A stretch of DNA of 48,893 nt from CAZKXX01 sp964556705 (lineage in GTDB: Bacteria; Acidobacteriota; Terriglobia; UBA7540). The notes beneath the pieces are model-generated. The model was given only the letters and a program-made list of their open reading frames with translations, did not search any database and was not told the DNA's origin. The stretch lies in the NCBI GenBank assembly GCA_964556705.1, contig CAZKXX010000016.1, positions 1 to 48,893 of the forward strand, written 5' to 3'. Positions 35,078 through 43,959 of this stretch are shown here, piece after piece; the stretch's first letter is position 1; each line of letters begins with the position of its first letter. Both the position numbers and the translations under genes were made by a program.

Positions 35078-36922
35078 TTACTTCTCCTGTTCCTGGGCGA
35101 CGATGGAGTCCGTGACGGAGCGCGCGTCAATCGGCAGACCGTTGTAGTGGAGCACGGTGCGCAGCTTGCCGACGTCCTCCGCGTCCACCTCCAGCCGCAG
35201 CAACTGACGGAGCTGCGCGTCGCGGTTCTGGTCCACGACGTAAACGCGCCGGTGGCGGCGGATGAAATCCTTGACCGACTCTTTGAACGGGTAGGCCAGC
35301 ACGCGGCAATAGCCGGCTTCGAGATCGTGATCCTGCCGGAGCTGGTCGAGCGCCTCGAGCACTGCCCAGTGGCTGCTGCCGTAAGCGATGATGCCGACCT
35401 CGGCTTTCTGCGCGCCGTGGAATTCGGGGGTCGGCACCAGTTCGCGCGCCGTCTCCCACTTGCGGTTCAAGCGGTCCACGTTGTTCACGTAGTCTTCGGG
35501 CCGCTCGCTGTATTTGGCTTTTTCGTTGTGTCCGCTGCCGCGCGTAAAGTATCCGGCCAAAGGATGGGGTGTCCCGGGAAGCGTCCGCCAGCCGATGCCG
35601 TCGCCGTCCACGTCCTTGTACCGCGCGAAACCACCCAGGCGCCGGAGGTCTTCAGCGGTCAAGATCTTCCCGCGGTCCATTGGCTTCTCGGGGTAAGGGA
35701 ACGGATCGGCCATCCAGTTGTTCATTCCCAAGTCCAGGTCGCTCATGACAAAGACAGGCGTCTGCAACCGCTCGGCCAGGTCAAAGGCTTCAATCGCCAT
35801 CGTAAAGCATTCCTCAACCGACCCGGGAAATAACAACGGATGCTTCGTATCACCGTGGGAAAGAAACGCCGTCGACAAGATGTCTCCCTGCGCCGTGCGC
35901 GTAGGCAGGCCCGTCGAGGGGCCGACTCGTTGAATGTCGAAAATGACGGCAGGAATCTCGGCGTAATAACCGAAGCCGACAAACTCGCTCATCAGGGAAA
36001 TGCCGGGGCCGGAGGTGCAGGTCATCGACCGCGCGCCCGCCCAGGCGGCGCCGAGCACCATGCCGATGGCCGCCAGTTCATCCTCCGCCTGCACGATGGC
36101 GAACGTTGCCTTGCCCGTTTCCTTGTCGATGCGGTAGCGGCGCATGTAATCGGTGAACGATTCGGCGAGCGAAGATGACGGCGTGATGGGATACCAGGTC
36201 ACCACCGTGCAGCCGGCAAACATGGCGCCGAGCGCCGCGGCCGAGTTGCCGTCGATCAGGATCTTGCCGCGCGTCGCGTCCATTCGCTCCAGCCAGAACC
36301 GGTCGGTCTTGGTGAACGTCTTCTCGGCATATTCGAATCCGGCGCGCGCCGCGTTCCAGTTCAGGTCCGCGGCCTTCGCCTTCCTCTTGAACTGTTTTTG
36401 AAGAGCGACCTTGATCTCTTCCATCTCGATCCCGAGCAGGAACGCCAGGACCCCGTCGTAGATCATGTTGCGGACCAGCTTGCGCAATCGCGCGTCGGGA
36501 CAGACGGGCGCCACGAGCTGGTCGAAGGGGACGGGATAGAAGATGAGGTCGTCGCGAAGGCGTTTCAGGTTGAGCCGCTCGTCGTAGACCACCGCCGAGC
36601 CGGGCCGCAGTCCCATCGCGTCCTCGTCGGCCGTTTCCGGATTCATGGCCACGAGGAAATCAATCTCCTTGCGGCGCGCGATGTAGCCCTGCTTCGAGGC
36701 GCGGATGGTGAACCAGGTCGGAAGTCCGGCGATATTGGACGGGAAGAGATTTTTCCCCGACACCGGAATGCCCATCTGGAAAATGGCCCGAAGCAGCACG
36801 GAGTTGGCGGTCTGGCTGCCCGAGCCGTTGACCGTCGCCACTTGAATGCTCAAGTCGTTGATGACCCGGTCTCGCGCCGGAACGCCTTCGATTTCTCTGA
36901 CCGCCGGTTGCGTGCTCGCCAT
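35078..36922 (-). CDS. korA: 2-oxoacid:ferredoxin oxidoreductase, fused gamma-alpha subunit
   Basis: 614 residues. The N-terminal 190 or so are the gamma domain (GSGSQTANSVLLRAIFQMG), and the rest is the alpha domain (NSAAALGAMFAGCTVVTWYP, ITPSSSLAESF). This gamma-alpha fusion with a separate beta subunit is the usual KorAB arrangement; it supplies low-potential electrons via ferredoxin, possibly for the Asp-type ferredoxins of this genome. A perfect hairpin lies 14 bases before the ATG, and an extended -10 promoter is found about 230 bases upstream. The ATG at 36922 has only a weak Shine-Dalgarno. Confidence 0.95.
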   Translation of the reverse strand: MASTQPAVREIEGVPARDRVINDLSIQVATVNGSGSQTANSVLLRAIFQMGIPVSGKNLFPSNIAGLPTWFTIRASKQGYIARRKEIDFLVAMNPETADEDAMGLRPGSAVVYDERLNLKRLRDDLIFYPVPFDQLVAPVCPDARLRKLVRNMIYDGVLAFLLGIEMEEIKVALQKQFKRKAKAADLNWNAARAGFEYAEKTFTKTDRFWLERMDATRGKILIDGNSAAALGAMFAGCTVVTWYPITPSSSLAESFTDYMRRYRIDKETGKATFAIVQAEDELAAIGMVLGAAWAGARSMTCTSGPGISLMSEFVGFGYYAEIPAVIFDIQRVGPSTGLPTRTAQGDILSTAFLSHGDTKHPLLFPGSVEECFTMAIEAFDLAERLQTPVFVMSDLDLGMNNWMADPFPYPEKPMDRGKILTAEDLRRLGGFARYKDVDGDGIGWRTLPGTPHPLAGYFTRGSGHNEKAKYSERPEDYVNNVDRLNRKWETARELVPTPEFHGAQKAEVGIIAYGSSHWAVLEALDQLRQDHDLEAGYCRVLAYPFKESVKDFIRRHRRVYVVDQNRDAQLRQLLRLEVDAEDVGKLRTVLHYNGLPIDARSVTDSIVAQEQEK

Positions 36923-36936
36923 GATGTCTCGTCCAT

Positions 36937-36958
36937 CGCTCTCGTGGTCGCGAGAGCG
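36937..36958 (-). promoter_or_regulatory. Hairpin in the korA leader next to the start codon
   Basis: CGCTCTCG, loop of six, CGAGAGCG: a perfect 8-base stem ending 14 bases before the korA ATG. It is close enough to affect ribosome access. Confidence 0.45.
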
Positions 36959-37152
36959 GCTCCTCCCTGTGTTCTACCCTGATGCTCTCAGACTTGCAGA
37001 CGCAATTCCCTCCCTCAGTCCCCGCGCTTCTGGGGATACGCCCGGTCGTCGGCAAAGCGGGAACGGGCTGGGTGGGACGCCCGTCAGCGTCTGCGGGGAA
37101 CCTTCTTTCCGAATCGTCTCCGCCGAGGATTCCCCATTTTCCCCGTACAACG

Positions 37153-37161
37153 ATTATAGCA
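37153..37161 (-). promoter_or_regulatory. Extended -10 promoter, probably for korAB
   Basis: On the minus strand the bases read TGCTATAAT, an exact extended -10 element (TGn-TATAAT). A -35 is poor, as is usual with extended -10 promoters. The start site would be near 37146, giving a korA leader of about 224 bases, which holds no other gene. Confidence 0.55.
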
Positions 37162-37205
37162 AATCGTTCGAGAGCGTTCACGTCGGTGTCCGGCGGCGTG
37201 ACCGG

Positions 37206-38066
37206 TCAACCATCTTGCTTGCCGGCACTTTGAGGAGCTTCCGAGGGTTTCTCGCCCGCCACGGCCCGCGATGAGGAGAGGATGGCGGCGATGCGTTCGC
37301 GAAGCGCCCTCTCGGCGGAGGCGAGGGTTTCCTTGCGCTTTTCGTCGAGCTCGTCGCCGAGGTCCGAGCGAAACGTCTGGAGCGCGGCTTCAAGGTCCGC
37401 GAAGGATTGATCGGCGCGCTCAGCCAGACGCTTCTCCGCCACGCCCAGAGCGTTTTCGATGCGGCGACGGAACTCCAGGAAAGCCTTCTCCACGGCGGCA
37501 TGAGCCCGCTCCTCCAGCGTTTTCAGGGCGGCTTCAGTCAAGTCCTCGACTTTCGAGTCGAGGTCGGGCGGGACGCGATGAGTTCCAGTGGCAGCAGGGG
37601 AAGTGAGAGGAGCCTTCGCCGGGGGAGCCGCAGGCATCGCGCTGCTCCTTCGATGGGGCGGCAGGGAGAGCAGCGGATCGCCGATCATTTCCGTCGCAAC
37701 CAAGACCCAGTCGGCAGGAGGGTTCTCGACACCCCAGACGTTTTCCGGCCGGATCAATTGCACGGCAATGTAACTGGAGCTGCTGCCGGATTGGACTTCC
37801 GCGCGCACACAGACCGCCTTCACGTTGCTTCCCGTGGCGGGCACTTCGAGAGCCAGTTGCATGCCCACCAGAATCTGTCGTCGAGTGATCAAGCGCGCGC
37901 CATGCAAGTTGACCGTGGTGGTGACCGTTTGCTCGCGAAACGTCTGGCCCTGCGCATCGCGGCCGGAGATTACCACCGGCGTCGTGTAGTCGAGACGGGA
38001 ACTGCGCCGTCGTCCCCAGGCGGGGTCGGTGGCAGTGGGGCGCCGGGCGAACGGATTCTCGTTCAT
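37206..38066 (-). CDS. PilZ-domain protein with helical C-terminal region
   Basis: 286 residues. The N-terminal PilZ domain has RRRSSRLDYTTPVVI, which provides the RxxxR c-di-GMP-binding arginines, and VNLHGARL in place of the usual D/NxSxxG. A Pro/Ala linker (about 145-175) leads to a long charged amphipathic helix (about 180-270). The ATG at 38066 is supported by the start of the PilZ fold; upstream in-frame sequence has no similarity. It probably links c-di-GMP to a binding partner through the helical tail. Confidence 0.8.
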   Translation of the reverse strand: MNENPFARRPTATDPAWGRRRSSRLDYTTPVVISGRDAQGQTFREQTVTTTVNLHGARLITRRQILVGMQLALEVPATGSNVKAVCVRAEVQSGSSSSYIAVQLIRPENVWGVENPPADWVLVATEMIGDPLLSLPPHRRSSAMPAAPPAKAPLTSPAATGTHRVPPDLDSKVEDLTEAALKTLEERAHAAVEKAFLEFRRRIENALGVAEKRLAERADQSFADLEAALQTFRSDLGDELDEKRKETLASAERALRERIAAILSSSRAVAGEKPSEAPQSAGKQDG

Positions 38067-38263
38067 CAAGGGATCAGGCTTTCCGGACCGTCGGAACTCT
38101 CGGGTCCGAACCGCAGGGAGGGCGCGTCGCGCCCGCGGGCGCTGTTTCCTGTCGGCCTCGCCGTCTCCTCGACGGGCCTGTGCCAACCGGGGCGCGCCCT
38201 GCCGCATTCTAGTCGGGAGTTTACCGCGGGAGCAATAGGGATTCCGGGAGCCTCGCGAAGGCC

Positions 38264-39694
38264 CTATTTGGCCCGCGAGGGAGCGAACGGCCACTCGCCC
38301 TTGCGGCGCTGAATGATGAAGAACGCCACCAGGCCGGCGGCGATCGTTCCCAGCGCGTAAGCCAGGAATTTCCAGTCTTCCGTCACGGCGCTGCCGAAGA
38401 CGTAGAGCCAGCCCACCAAAGCCCACACAGCAGGCAGCGGAAAGAGCCACATGCGAAACGGCAGGTGAATCTCCGGCCGGTAGCGCCGAACGATGAAGAG
38501 GCCGATGATCTGTCCCACGAACTGCACCAGGATGCGCGCCACCATCAGTCCCGTAATGATGGCCCCCAGGCTGAAGAAGCTGGCGATGATGCAGAGTGAA
38601 CCGATGAGCAGCAGCGACCGGTGCGGGAACTCGCCCGTCGGGTGCAGAACGCCGAACCAGCGGAAAAATGCTCCGTCGAGCGCGGCCGCATAGGGAATCC
38701 GCGAATAGCCGAGCATCAGCGCGAATACCGAAGCGAAAGCTGTAAACAGGATGAGGACGGTGAGCAGGATCGCCGCCCATTCGCCGTACACCCGGCTCAT
38801 GAAGACCGAAGCGACCGAGAGGTTCGCCGCCGAGCCCGTCTCGACCATCTCCCGCCAGGGAACGACCGAGACGAAACTGAACGACAGCAGGAAATCAATT
38901 ACCGTCACACCGAGGACGGAAAGGATGACGGCGTAGGGAATCGTGCGCGCGGGGTTTTTAACCTCGCCGCCCAGAAAGCAGACCTGGTTGTAGCCCAGGT
39001 AGTTGTAAATCACGATGACGGTGCCGTTGCCGAGTCCCAGCAGGAACGCCCAGTTCAACTCGAAGGCGCCCGGTGGAAAATCGAGCGCCAGATTCAGGTC
39101 GGCTTTCGCGAGGCCGGTGACGATTACCCAGCCCGTCGTCACCAGCATCGTGATCCAAAGGACGAGCATCAGCTTCGCAATGTCCTGGATCTTCCGGTAA
39201 AGCGAGAACATCACGATGGTCGCCACGCCCGCGGCCACGAACTTCATTCCCCAGGGATTCTGGCCGAGCGCCGGCCACAGATAGGTCAGATACTGCGTCA
39301 TGCCGATGGTGCCGGAAGCGATTTCGAGCGTGCCGCTGAAAAGGAACTGCCAGACGAACATCCAGGCCATCAGCTTGCCCCAGCGCCGGCCGAAACTGTC
39401 GCGCAGAAAAACGTAGGAGCCGCCGGCGCGGGGCATGGCCGCGCCCAACTCGGAAACCACCAGGCCGTCCCCCATCGCCACCAGCGCTCCGACGAACCAC
39501 GCGAGCAGAGCTTGAGGGCCGCCCAGCGTTTGCAGGATCAGCGGGACCGTGATGAACGGCCCGATGCCGATCATGTTCGACATGTTGATGGAGGTGGCGT
39601 TCAGAACGCCCAGCCGGCGATGGAGCTGCGGCTGGCCGGTTTCCGTGGATTGACTCGCGGCGCCGGGCGTCGGATTAGCCGGAGAATCGCTCAC
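38264..39694 (-). CDS. APC-superfamily amino acid or polyamine permease
   Basis: About 476 residues with about 12 membrane helices. The first helix carries MSNMIGIGPFITVPL (APC superfamily signature), followed by GGSYVFLRDSFGR. The substrate is not determinable. GTG at 39694 follows GGGA; a TTG at 39721 is the other possible start. The next gene on the opposite strand encodes a spermidine-synthase-like membrane protein and the two share the 256-base upstream region, which may hint at polyamines but is not evidence by itself. Confidence 0.9.
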   Translation of the reverse strand: MSDSPANPTPGAASQSTETGQPQLHRRLGVLNATSINMSNMIGIGPFITVPLILQTLGGPQALLAWFVGALVAMGDGLVVSELGAAMPRAGGSYVFLRDSFGRRWGKLMAWMFVWQFLFSGTLEIASGTIGMTQYLTYLWPALGQNPWGMKFVAAGVATIVMFSLYRKIQDIAKLMLVLWITMLVTTGWVIVTGLAKADLNLALDFPPGAFELNWAFLLGLGNGTVIVIYNYLGYNQVCFLGGEVKNPARTIPYAVILSVLGVTVIDFLLSFSFVSVVPWREMVETGSAANLSVASVFMSRVYGEWAAILLTVLILFTAFASVFALMLGYSRIPYAAALDGAFFRWFGVLHPTGEFPHRSLLLIGSLCIIASFFSLGAIITGLMVARILVQFVGQIIGLFIVRRYRPEIHLPFRMWLFPLPAVWALVGWLYVFGSAVTEDWKFLAYALGTIAAGLVAFFIIQRRKGEWPFAPSRAK

Positions 39695-39881
39695 CGTGTT
39701 CCCTGGTGCGGCCCGGCTCAATTACGCCCTGTGACGAATGGGAAAAGCCGGCCGGGCACTTCTCGCAGGCCGCGCAGAATACTTCAGCCCTTCGGGGCAT
39801 GGCAAGTGGAACCGGGATCTCCGGCCTTTTTTCGATTCGCGGCGCCCCGCGACAATCGCAAGTCGGGCCCTTCCGCCCGTG

Positions 39882-39910
39882 TTGACCGCCTGACAAACGG
39901 CGGCTATAGT
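39882..39910 (+). promoter_or_regulatory. Strong sigma-70-type promoter
   Basis: TTGACC (39882-39887), exact 17-base spacer, TATAGT (39905-39910). It faces the membrane-fused spermidine-synthase-like gene; the leader would be about 34 bases and contains AGGGTGAG before the start codon. Confidence 0.7.
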
Positions 39911-39950
39911 TCGGAGTTCGTTTGAACCGGCCCTCCCCGCAGGGTGAGCC

Positions 39951-41450
39951 TTGTCGCCTTCTTCCGAATCCGCTCCCAGCCGCGCGCGCGTGCTGCTGTG
40001 GCTCTCGACGGCCACACTGACCGGCTCGGTCATCATGGGCCTCGAACTCGCCGCCTTCCGCCTCTACGCGCCCTACTTTGGCTATTCGATTTACGTCTGG
40101 GGCAGCCTGATTGCCGTCGTCATGCTGGCGCTTTCGGTCGGCTACGCGGCGGGCGGCTGGCTCGCCGACCGCAGCCGCACGGACACGCCTCTTTACGTCG
40201 TGATTCTCGCCAGCGCGTTTTATCAGCTCGTGATCGTCTTCACGGTGCGCGGGCTGCTGCGCGCGCTCTGGCAGTGGGGCGAGTTTTCCGGCACGGTGAC
40301 CGCTACGCTCGTCATCTTCGCACCGCCCATGACGGCGCTCGCCGTGACGTCGCCCTACGTCGTGCGCCTTCTGGCCCGCGCCGGGCACGTCGGGACGATG
40401 GCCGGCCGCGTCTACGCCGTCTCGACGCTTGGCAGCATTGCCGGCATCTTCGCGACGAGTTTTTATCTCGTGCCGCGGCTGGGGACGCACCGGACGCTGC
40501 AACTGCTCTGCCTGGTTTCGGCGCTCGTCGGCACGGCAGGTCTGGTCGGCCGGCGCCGGGCCGCGGTCGCTGCCGTCGCGCCCCTCGCCGCGCTCGCCTT
40601 CGTTCCGACGCCGCCGCTGCCGGAAGGCGTCGTGTGGAGATCGGAATCGGCCTACAACTTCGTCTGGGTCGTGAAGCGTGAAGGCTTGATGTGGCTGGTG
40701 CTGAACGACGCGCGCTTCTTCCAGACCATCCGGCGAGAGGACGCGCCGCTGACCGGCTATTACCACGACGATTTCGCGCTCGGGCCGCTGCTCGCGCCCT
40801 CCCGCCGCTTGCTGGTGCTGGGCATGGGCGCGGGCGGTTCGATTGCCGCCACGCGCGCCGTGGCCCCTGACATCGAGGTGGACGCCGTCGAAATCGACCC
40901 GGAAGTGGTCGAGGTCGGCCGGCGCTTTTTCAACCTGCGCCCGGGAGAAGGAAATCTGCGCGTCCACGTCGCTGACGCGCGCCCGTGGCTGGCTCGCGAG
41001 CGCAAGCTCTTCGACATCGTCCACGTGGACCTCTACCACGGCGGGCCGTACGTGCCGTTTTACCTTGCCACCGAGGAGTTCTACCAGCTCGTGCGCGACC
41101 GCATGGAATCCGACAGCGTGCTGATGATGAACATCTACGACGTCAGCCCGCACCGCGAGCTGTTGCACGCAACGATAGCCACGTTGCGGCGCGTGTTTGA
41201 TTCCGTCTTCGTCCAGTCCCGCGAGGACGGAAATCACATTACCCTGGGGTTCCGGCGCGCGGTTTCTCTGGGGGACGTCCGCGCGCGGCTCGAATCCACC
41301 GAGGCTCCGGAAAAGATTCGCGAACTCGCCCGCCGCGCCGCCGAACAGCTCGGCGAGTTGGCTCCACCGCCGGACACGCTCATCTTCACCGACGACCGCG
41401 CGCCGGTTGAGGAAATGACCCGCCGGATGCTGGCGTGGAAGAAGCGCTAA
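39951..41450 (+). CDS. Membrane-fused spermidine-synthase-like protein
   Basis: 499 residues from a TTG. Residues about 1-225 hold about seven membrane helices (LELAAFRLYAPYFG marks the family), and the C-terminal half is a Rossmann methyltransferase-like fold. The SAM/decarboxy-SAM loop reads LGMGAGGS where true spermidine synthases have GGGDGG, and the catalytic Asp region reads HVDLYHGGP. It may therefore not make spermidine. Proteins of this fused type are common in soil bacteria, mostly uncharacterised. It is tail-to-tail with the HAD gene with a four-base overlap. Confidence 0.85.
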   Translation: MSPSSESAPSRARVLLWLSTATLTGSVIMGLELAAFRLYAPYFGYSIYVWGSLIAVVMLALSVGYAAGGWLADRSRTDTPLYVVILASAFYQLVIVFTVRGLLRALWQWGEFSGTVTATLVIFAPPMTALAVTSPYVVRLLARAGHVGTMAGRVYAVSTLGSIAGIFATSFYLVPRLGTHRTLQLLCLVSALVGTAGLVGRRRAAVAAVAPLAALAFVPTPPLPEGVVWRSESAYNFVWVVKREGLMWLVLNDARFFQTIRREDAPLTGYYHDDFALGPLLAPSRRLLVLGMGAGGSIAATRAVAPDIEVDAVEIDPEVVEVGRRFFNLRPGEGNLRVHVADARPWLARERKLFDIVHVDLYHGGPYVPFYLATEEFYQLVRDRMESDSVLMMNIYDVSPHRELLHATIATLRRVFDSVFVQSREDGNHITLGFRRAVSLGDVRARLESTEAPEKIRELARRAAEQLGELAPPPDTLIFTDDRAPVEEMTRRMLAWKKR

Positions 41451-42133
41451 TCATACGCCGCGGCGATCCGGTCCAGATCCACTTCCGAAAATTCGTGGAA
41501 CACCCAATCGGCGTGACGCAGTTCATCCGCCGGCCGGCTGTGGACGAGCGCCAGACACTTCATTCCGGCGGCGTGTGCAGCTTCGATTCCGCCCGGCGCA
41601 TCCTCGATGGCAAGACACTCCGCGGGCCGCAGCGGCCGTTCACGGAACGTTTCCAGCCGTCCGAGCCGCTCCAGCGCTTTGAGATAGACCTCAGGGTCGG
41701 GCTTCGACCGCTCGCAATCATCGGCGGTGGCGAGCACGGCGAACTTCTCGCGCAGGCCGAGTTGGACCAGCAGGTGCTCGATTTCTCTCCGCAGGCTGCC
41801 GCTGGCGATGGCGAGAGGGTAACGCGACGCCGCCTTCTCGACGAATTCCACGGCCCCGGGCATTGGCGGCAGGCCGTTCCGGATGATTTCCCAGTACGTT
41901 TTCTCCTTCCAGGCGACGAGTTCTTCGCGGCGCCCGGGGTCCACGGCCCGGCCGTGCGTTCGGTAGAGGTATTCCACGATCCCGCGGTCATCGAGCGCCA
42001 GAAAATGCCGGAAGTAATCTTCCTCACTGACCGTCCATCCTTCCTGGGCGGCCATTTGCTGGGTCAGCTTGAGAATGACCCCTTCGCTGTCCACAATGAC
42101 GCCGTCAAAATCGAAGACGATGGCACGCAACAA
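41447..42133 (-). CDS. HAD-family phosphatase
   Basis: 228 residues from the TTG at 42133, which has AAGGAG nine bases upstream. HAD motifs: AIVFDFDGVIVDSE (I), IASGSLR (II), KPDPEVYLKALE (III) and AIEDAPGGIEAAHAAGM (IV); a helical cap of the beta-phosphoglucomutase type lies between I and II. The reading frame extends to a GTG at 42220, but that codon overlaps the promoter -10. The substrate is unknown, probably a small sugar phosphate. Confidence 0.88.
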   Translation of the reverse strand: MLRAIVFDFDGVIVDSEGVILKLTQQMAAQEGWTVSEEDYFRHFLALDDRGIVEYLYRTHGRAVDPGRREELVAWKEKTYWEIIRNGLPPMPGAVEFVEKAASRYPLAIASGSLRREIEHLLVQLGLREKFAVLATADDCERSKPDPEVYLKALERLGRLETFRERPLRPAECLAIEDAPGGIEAAHAAGMKCLALVHSRPADELRHADWVFHEFSEVDLDRIAAAYD

Positions 42134-42211
42134 AGGCTTTGACTCCTTGGACTTAGATTGGAGATGAGCGGTCCGTTCGAGAGCGGTGGGGCCGCCGAAC
42201 GAAGGACGGCT

Positions 42212-42241
42212 ATGATACACTTAAGTTTTTGGGCGCGGCAA
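42212..42241 (-). promoter_or_regulatory. Promoter for the HAD gene in the divergent region
   Basis: On the minus strand TTGCCG (42236-42241), 18-base spacer, TATCAT (42212-42217). Divergent from the ccdA gene, whose region also contains TATGAT on the plus strand. Confidence 0.4.
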
Positions 42242-42348
42242 CGGGCATGAGCCGGGCCACCGCGAATGATGAGGCTCCTCACTTCGAAGCCTCGCTGCAA
42301 ACTGTAGCATCCAATCATGGTCGGGGCACGCAGGAGGAAATTTCCCGG

Positions 42349-43074
42349 ATGACCGAAGGGCTCAGTATTCCGCTGGCGTTTGCCGCGGGAATCGTCTCGT
42401 TTCTGTCGCCCTGTGTGCTGCCCCTCGTCCCCGGCTACGTTTCCATGCTCTCCGGAGCGACGATCGAGGAACTGAAGGCCGGAGGCGACAGCGCGCTGAC
42501 GGCGCGCATTTTTCGAAACTCGCTGGCGTTTGTGGTGGGATTCTCCCTGGTTTTCATCTTGCTCGGAGCCTCGGCCACCACCGTCGGGCGCTTTCTCGTC
42601 GCACAGAAGAGCCTGTTCAACCTCATCGCCGGAATCGTCATCATCATTTTCGGACTCCACCTGACGGGCCTGCTGAAGATTCCGTTTCTCTATCGTGAAG
42701 CGAGAATGAACACCGGCGCGCCGCGCCGCGGTCTGCCGGGCTCGTTCCTGCTCGGTTTCGCTTTCGCTTTCGGCTGGACGCCCTGCATCGGTCCCATCCT
42801 GACCGGAATCCTGGCGCTCGCCGCCACGCGCGATACCATCGCGCAGGGGATGTTCCTGCTGGCGGTCTATTCGGCGGGCCTGGCCATTCCGTTTCTGCTC
42901 ACCGGCCTTGGCCTGAGCCAGTTCCTGAAGTTTTACGGGGGTTTCCGCAAGCACTTGCAGGCGGTCGAGGTGGCTTCCGGAGTGCTTCTCATCGCGATCG
43001 GCGTCATCATGGCCACCAACAAGATGGGCGTCCTTTCGGACTATCTCAGCTTCCTCAACTTGTTCGTCCTATAG
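42349..43074 (+). CDS. ccdA: Cytochrome c biogenesis protein CcdA
   Basis: 241 residues with about six membrane helices. The redox cysteines are C22 in FLSPCVLPLVPGY and C145 in GWTPCIGPILTG, the full canonical CcdA signature (more typical than in the ArsR-cluster homologue). It carries electrons from cytoplasmic thioredoxin to extracytoplasmic reductants. The ATG at 42349 follows AGGAGG at 10 bases. First of five genes (ccdA-lgt-tlpA-dsbD-alpha-CPCGC protein) with small gaps. Confidence 0.93.
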   Translation: MTEGLSIPLAFAAGIVSFLSPCVLPLVPGYVSMLSGATIEELKAGGDSALTARIFRNSLAFVVGFSLVFILLGASATTVGRFLVAQKSLFNLIAGIVIIIFGLHLTGLLKIPFLYREARMNTGAPRRGLPGSFLLGFAFAFGWTPCIGPILTGILALAATRDTIAQGMFLLAVYSAGLAIPFLLTGLGLSQFLKFYGGFRKHLQAVEVASGVLLIAIGVIMATNKMGVLSDYLSFLNLFVL

Positions 43075-43083
43075 GGAGAAGTT

Positions 43084-43911
43084 TTGCATCCCGTTCTTTT
43101 CAGCGTCGGCTCTTTTCGGCTCCCCACCTACGGGGTAATCGTCGTGATTGCGATTCTGGCGGGCATTTACACGGTCTCGCGCCTAGGTCGGCGGGAAGGG
43201 CTGGACACGGGGCGACTGTTCGATTTCAGCACGTGGATCGTCATCGTCGCCTTGCTGGGTGCGAAGCTGATGATGGTCCTGGTCGGATGGCGGATTTACT
43301 GGGAGCGCCCGTCGGAGCTGGTGAGCTGGTCCACGATTCAGGCCGGCGGAGTCTTCTACGGCGGGTTCATCGCCGCCGTGGTTTTTGCCCTCTGGTACAC
43401 GCGCGCCAACCACATGCCGAGGTGGAAAGTGTTCGACGTCTATGCTCCCGCCGTGGCGCTGGGCCTGGGCCTCGGCCGAATCGGCTGCTTCGCCGCGGGC
43501 TGCGATTACGGCAAGCCGACTTCTTCGGCGATGGGCGTCGTCTTTACGAATTCCTGGAGTCATGAGCTGACGGGCGTGCCGCTCGGCGTGCCGCTCCACC
43601 CCACGCAGCTTTACGAGACGGCCGCCTCGCTCGCCATCTTCGGATGGTTGCTGTGGCTTTTCCGGCGGAAGCGTTACGACGGCCAGATTTTCCTGCACTA
43701 TCTGGCGCTGTACGCGGTGGTCCGATTCTTCATCGAATATTTGAGGGGCGATGCGGACCGGGGTTTTGTTCTGGGCGGAGCGCTTTCGACTTCGCAATTC
43801 ATCGCGCTCCTGGCGCTCGCCGCGGCGGCCGGGCTGGCGTATCATTTTCGCGCGCGCCGGGAAGGCGGGGCGGCGGCTGCGGCGCCCGCCGCCGGACGCT
43901 CCCGTCGCTGA
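43084..43911 (+). CDS. lgt: Prolipoprotein diacylglyceryl transferase
   Basis: 275 residues, polytopic. Lgt transfers diacylglycerol from phosphatidylglycerol to the lipobox cysteine of prolipoproteins. The signature GLGLGRIGCFAAGCDYG is at about residue 128 and YGGFIAAV earlier; HPTQLYE follows. Starts at TTG nine bases after ccdA, with GGGAGAAG just upstream. Placement inside a redox operon has no obvious reason except co-expression. Confidence 0.95.
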   Translation: MHPVLFSVGSFRLPTYGVIVVIAILAGIYTVSRLGRREGLDTGRLFDFSTWIVIVALLGAKLMMVLVGWRIYWERPSELVSWSTIQAGGVFYGGFIAAVVFALWYTRANHMPRWKVFDVYAPAVALGLGLGRIGCFAAGCDYGKPTSSAMGVVFTNSWSHELTGVPLGVPLHPTQLYETAASLAIFGWLLWLFRRKRYDGQIFLHYLALYAVVRFFIEYLRGDADRGFVLGGALSTSQFIALLALAAAAGLAYHFRARREGGAAAAAPAAGRSRR

Positions 43912-43959
43912 GCGCAATGTGAACCGGCGCGGCGAGACCGCGTCGCGGAAAGGAACACT

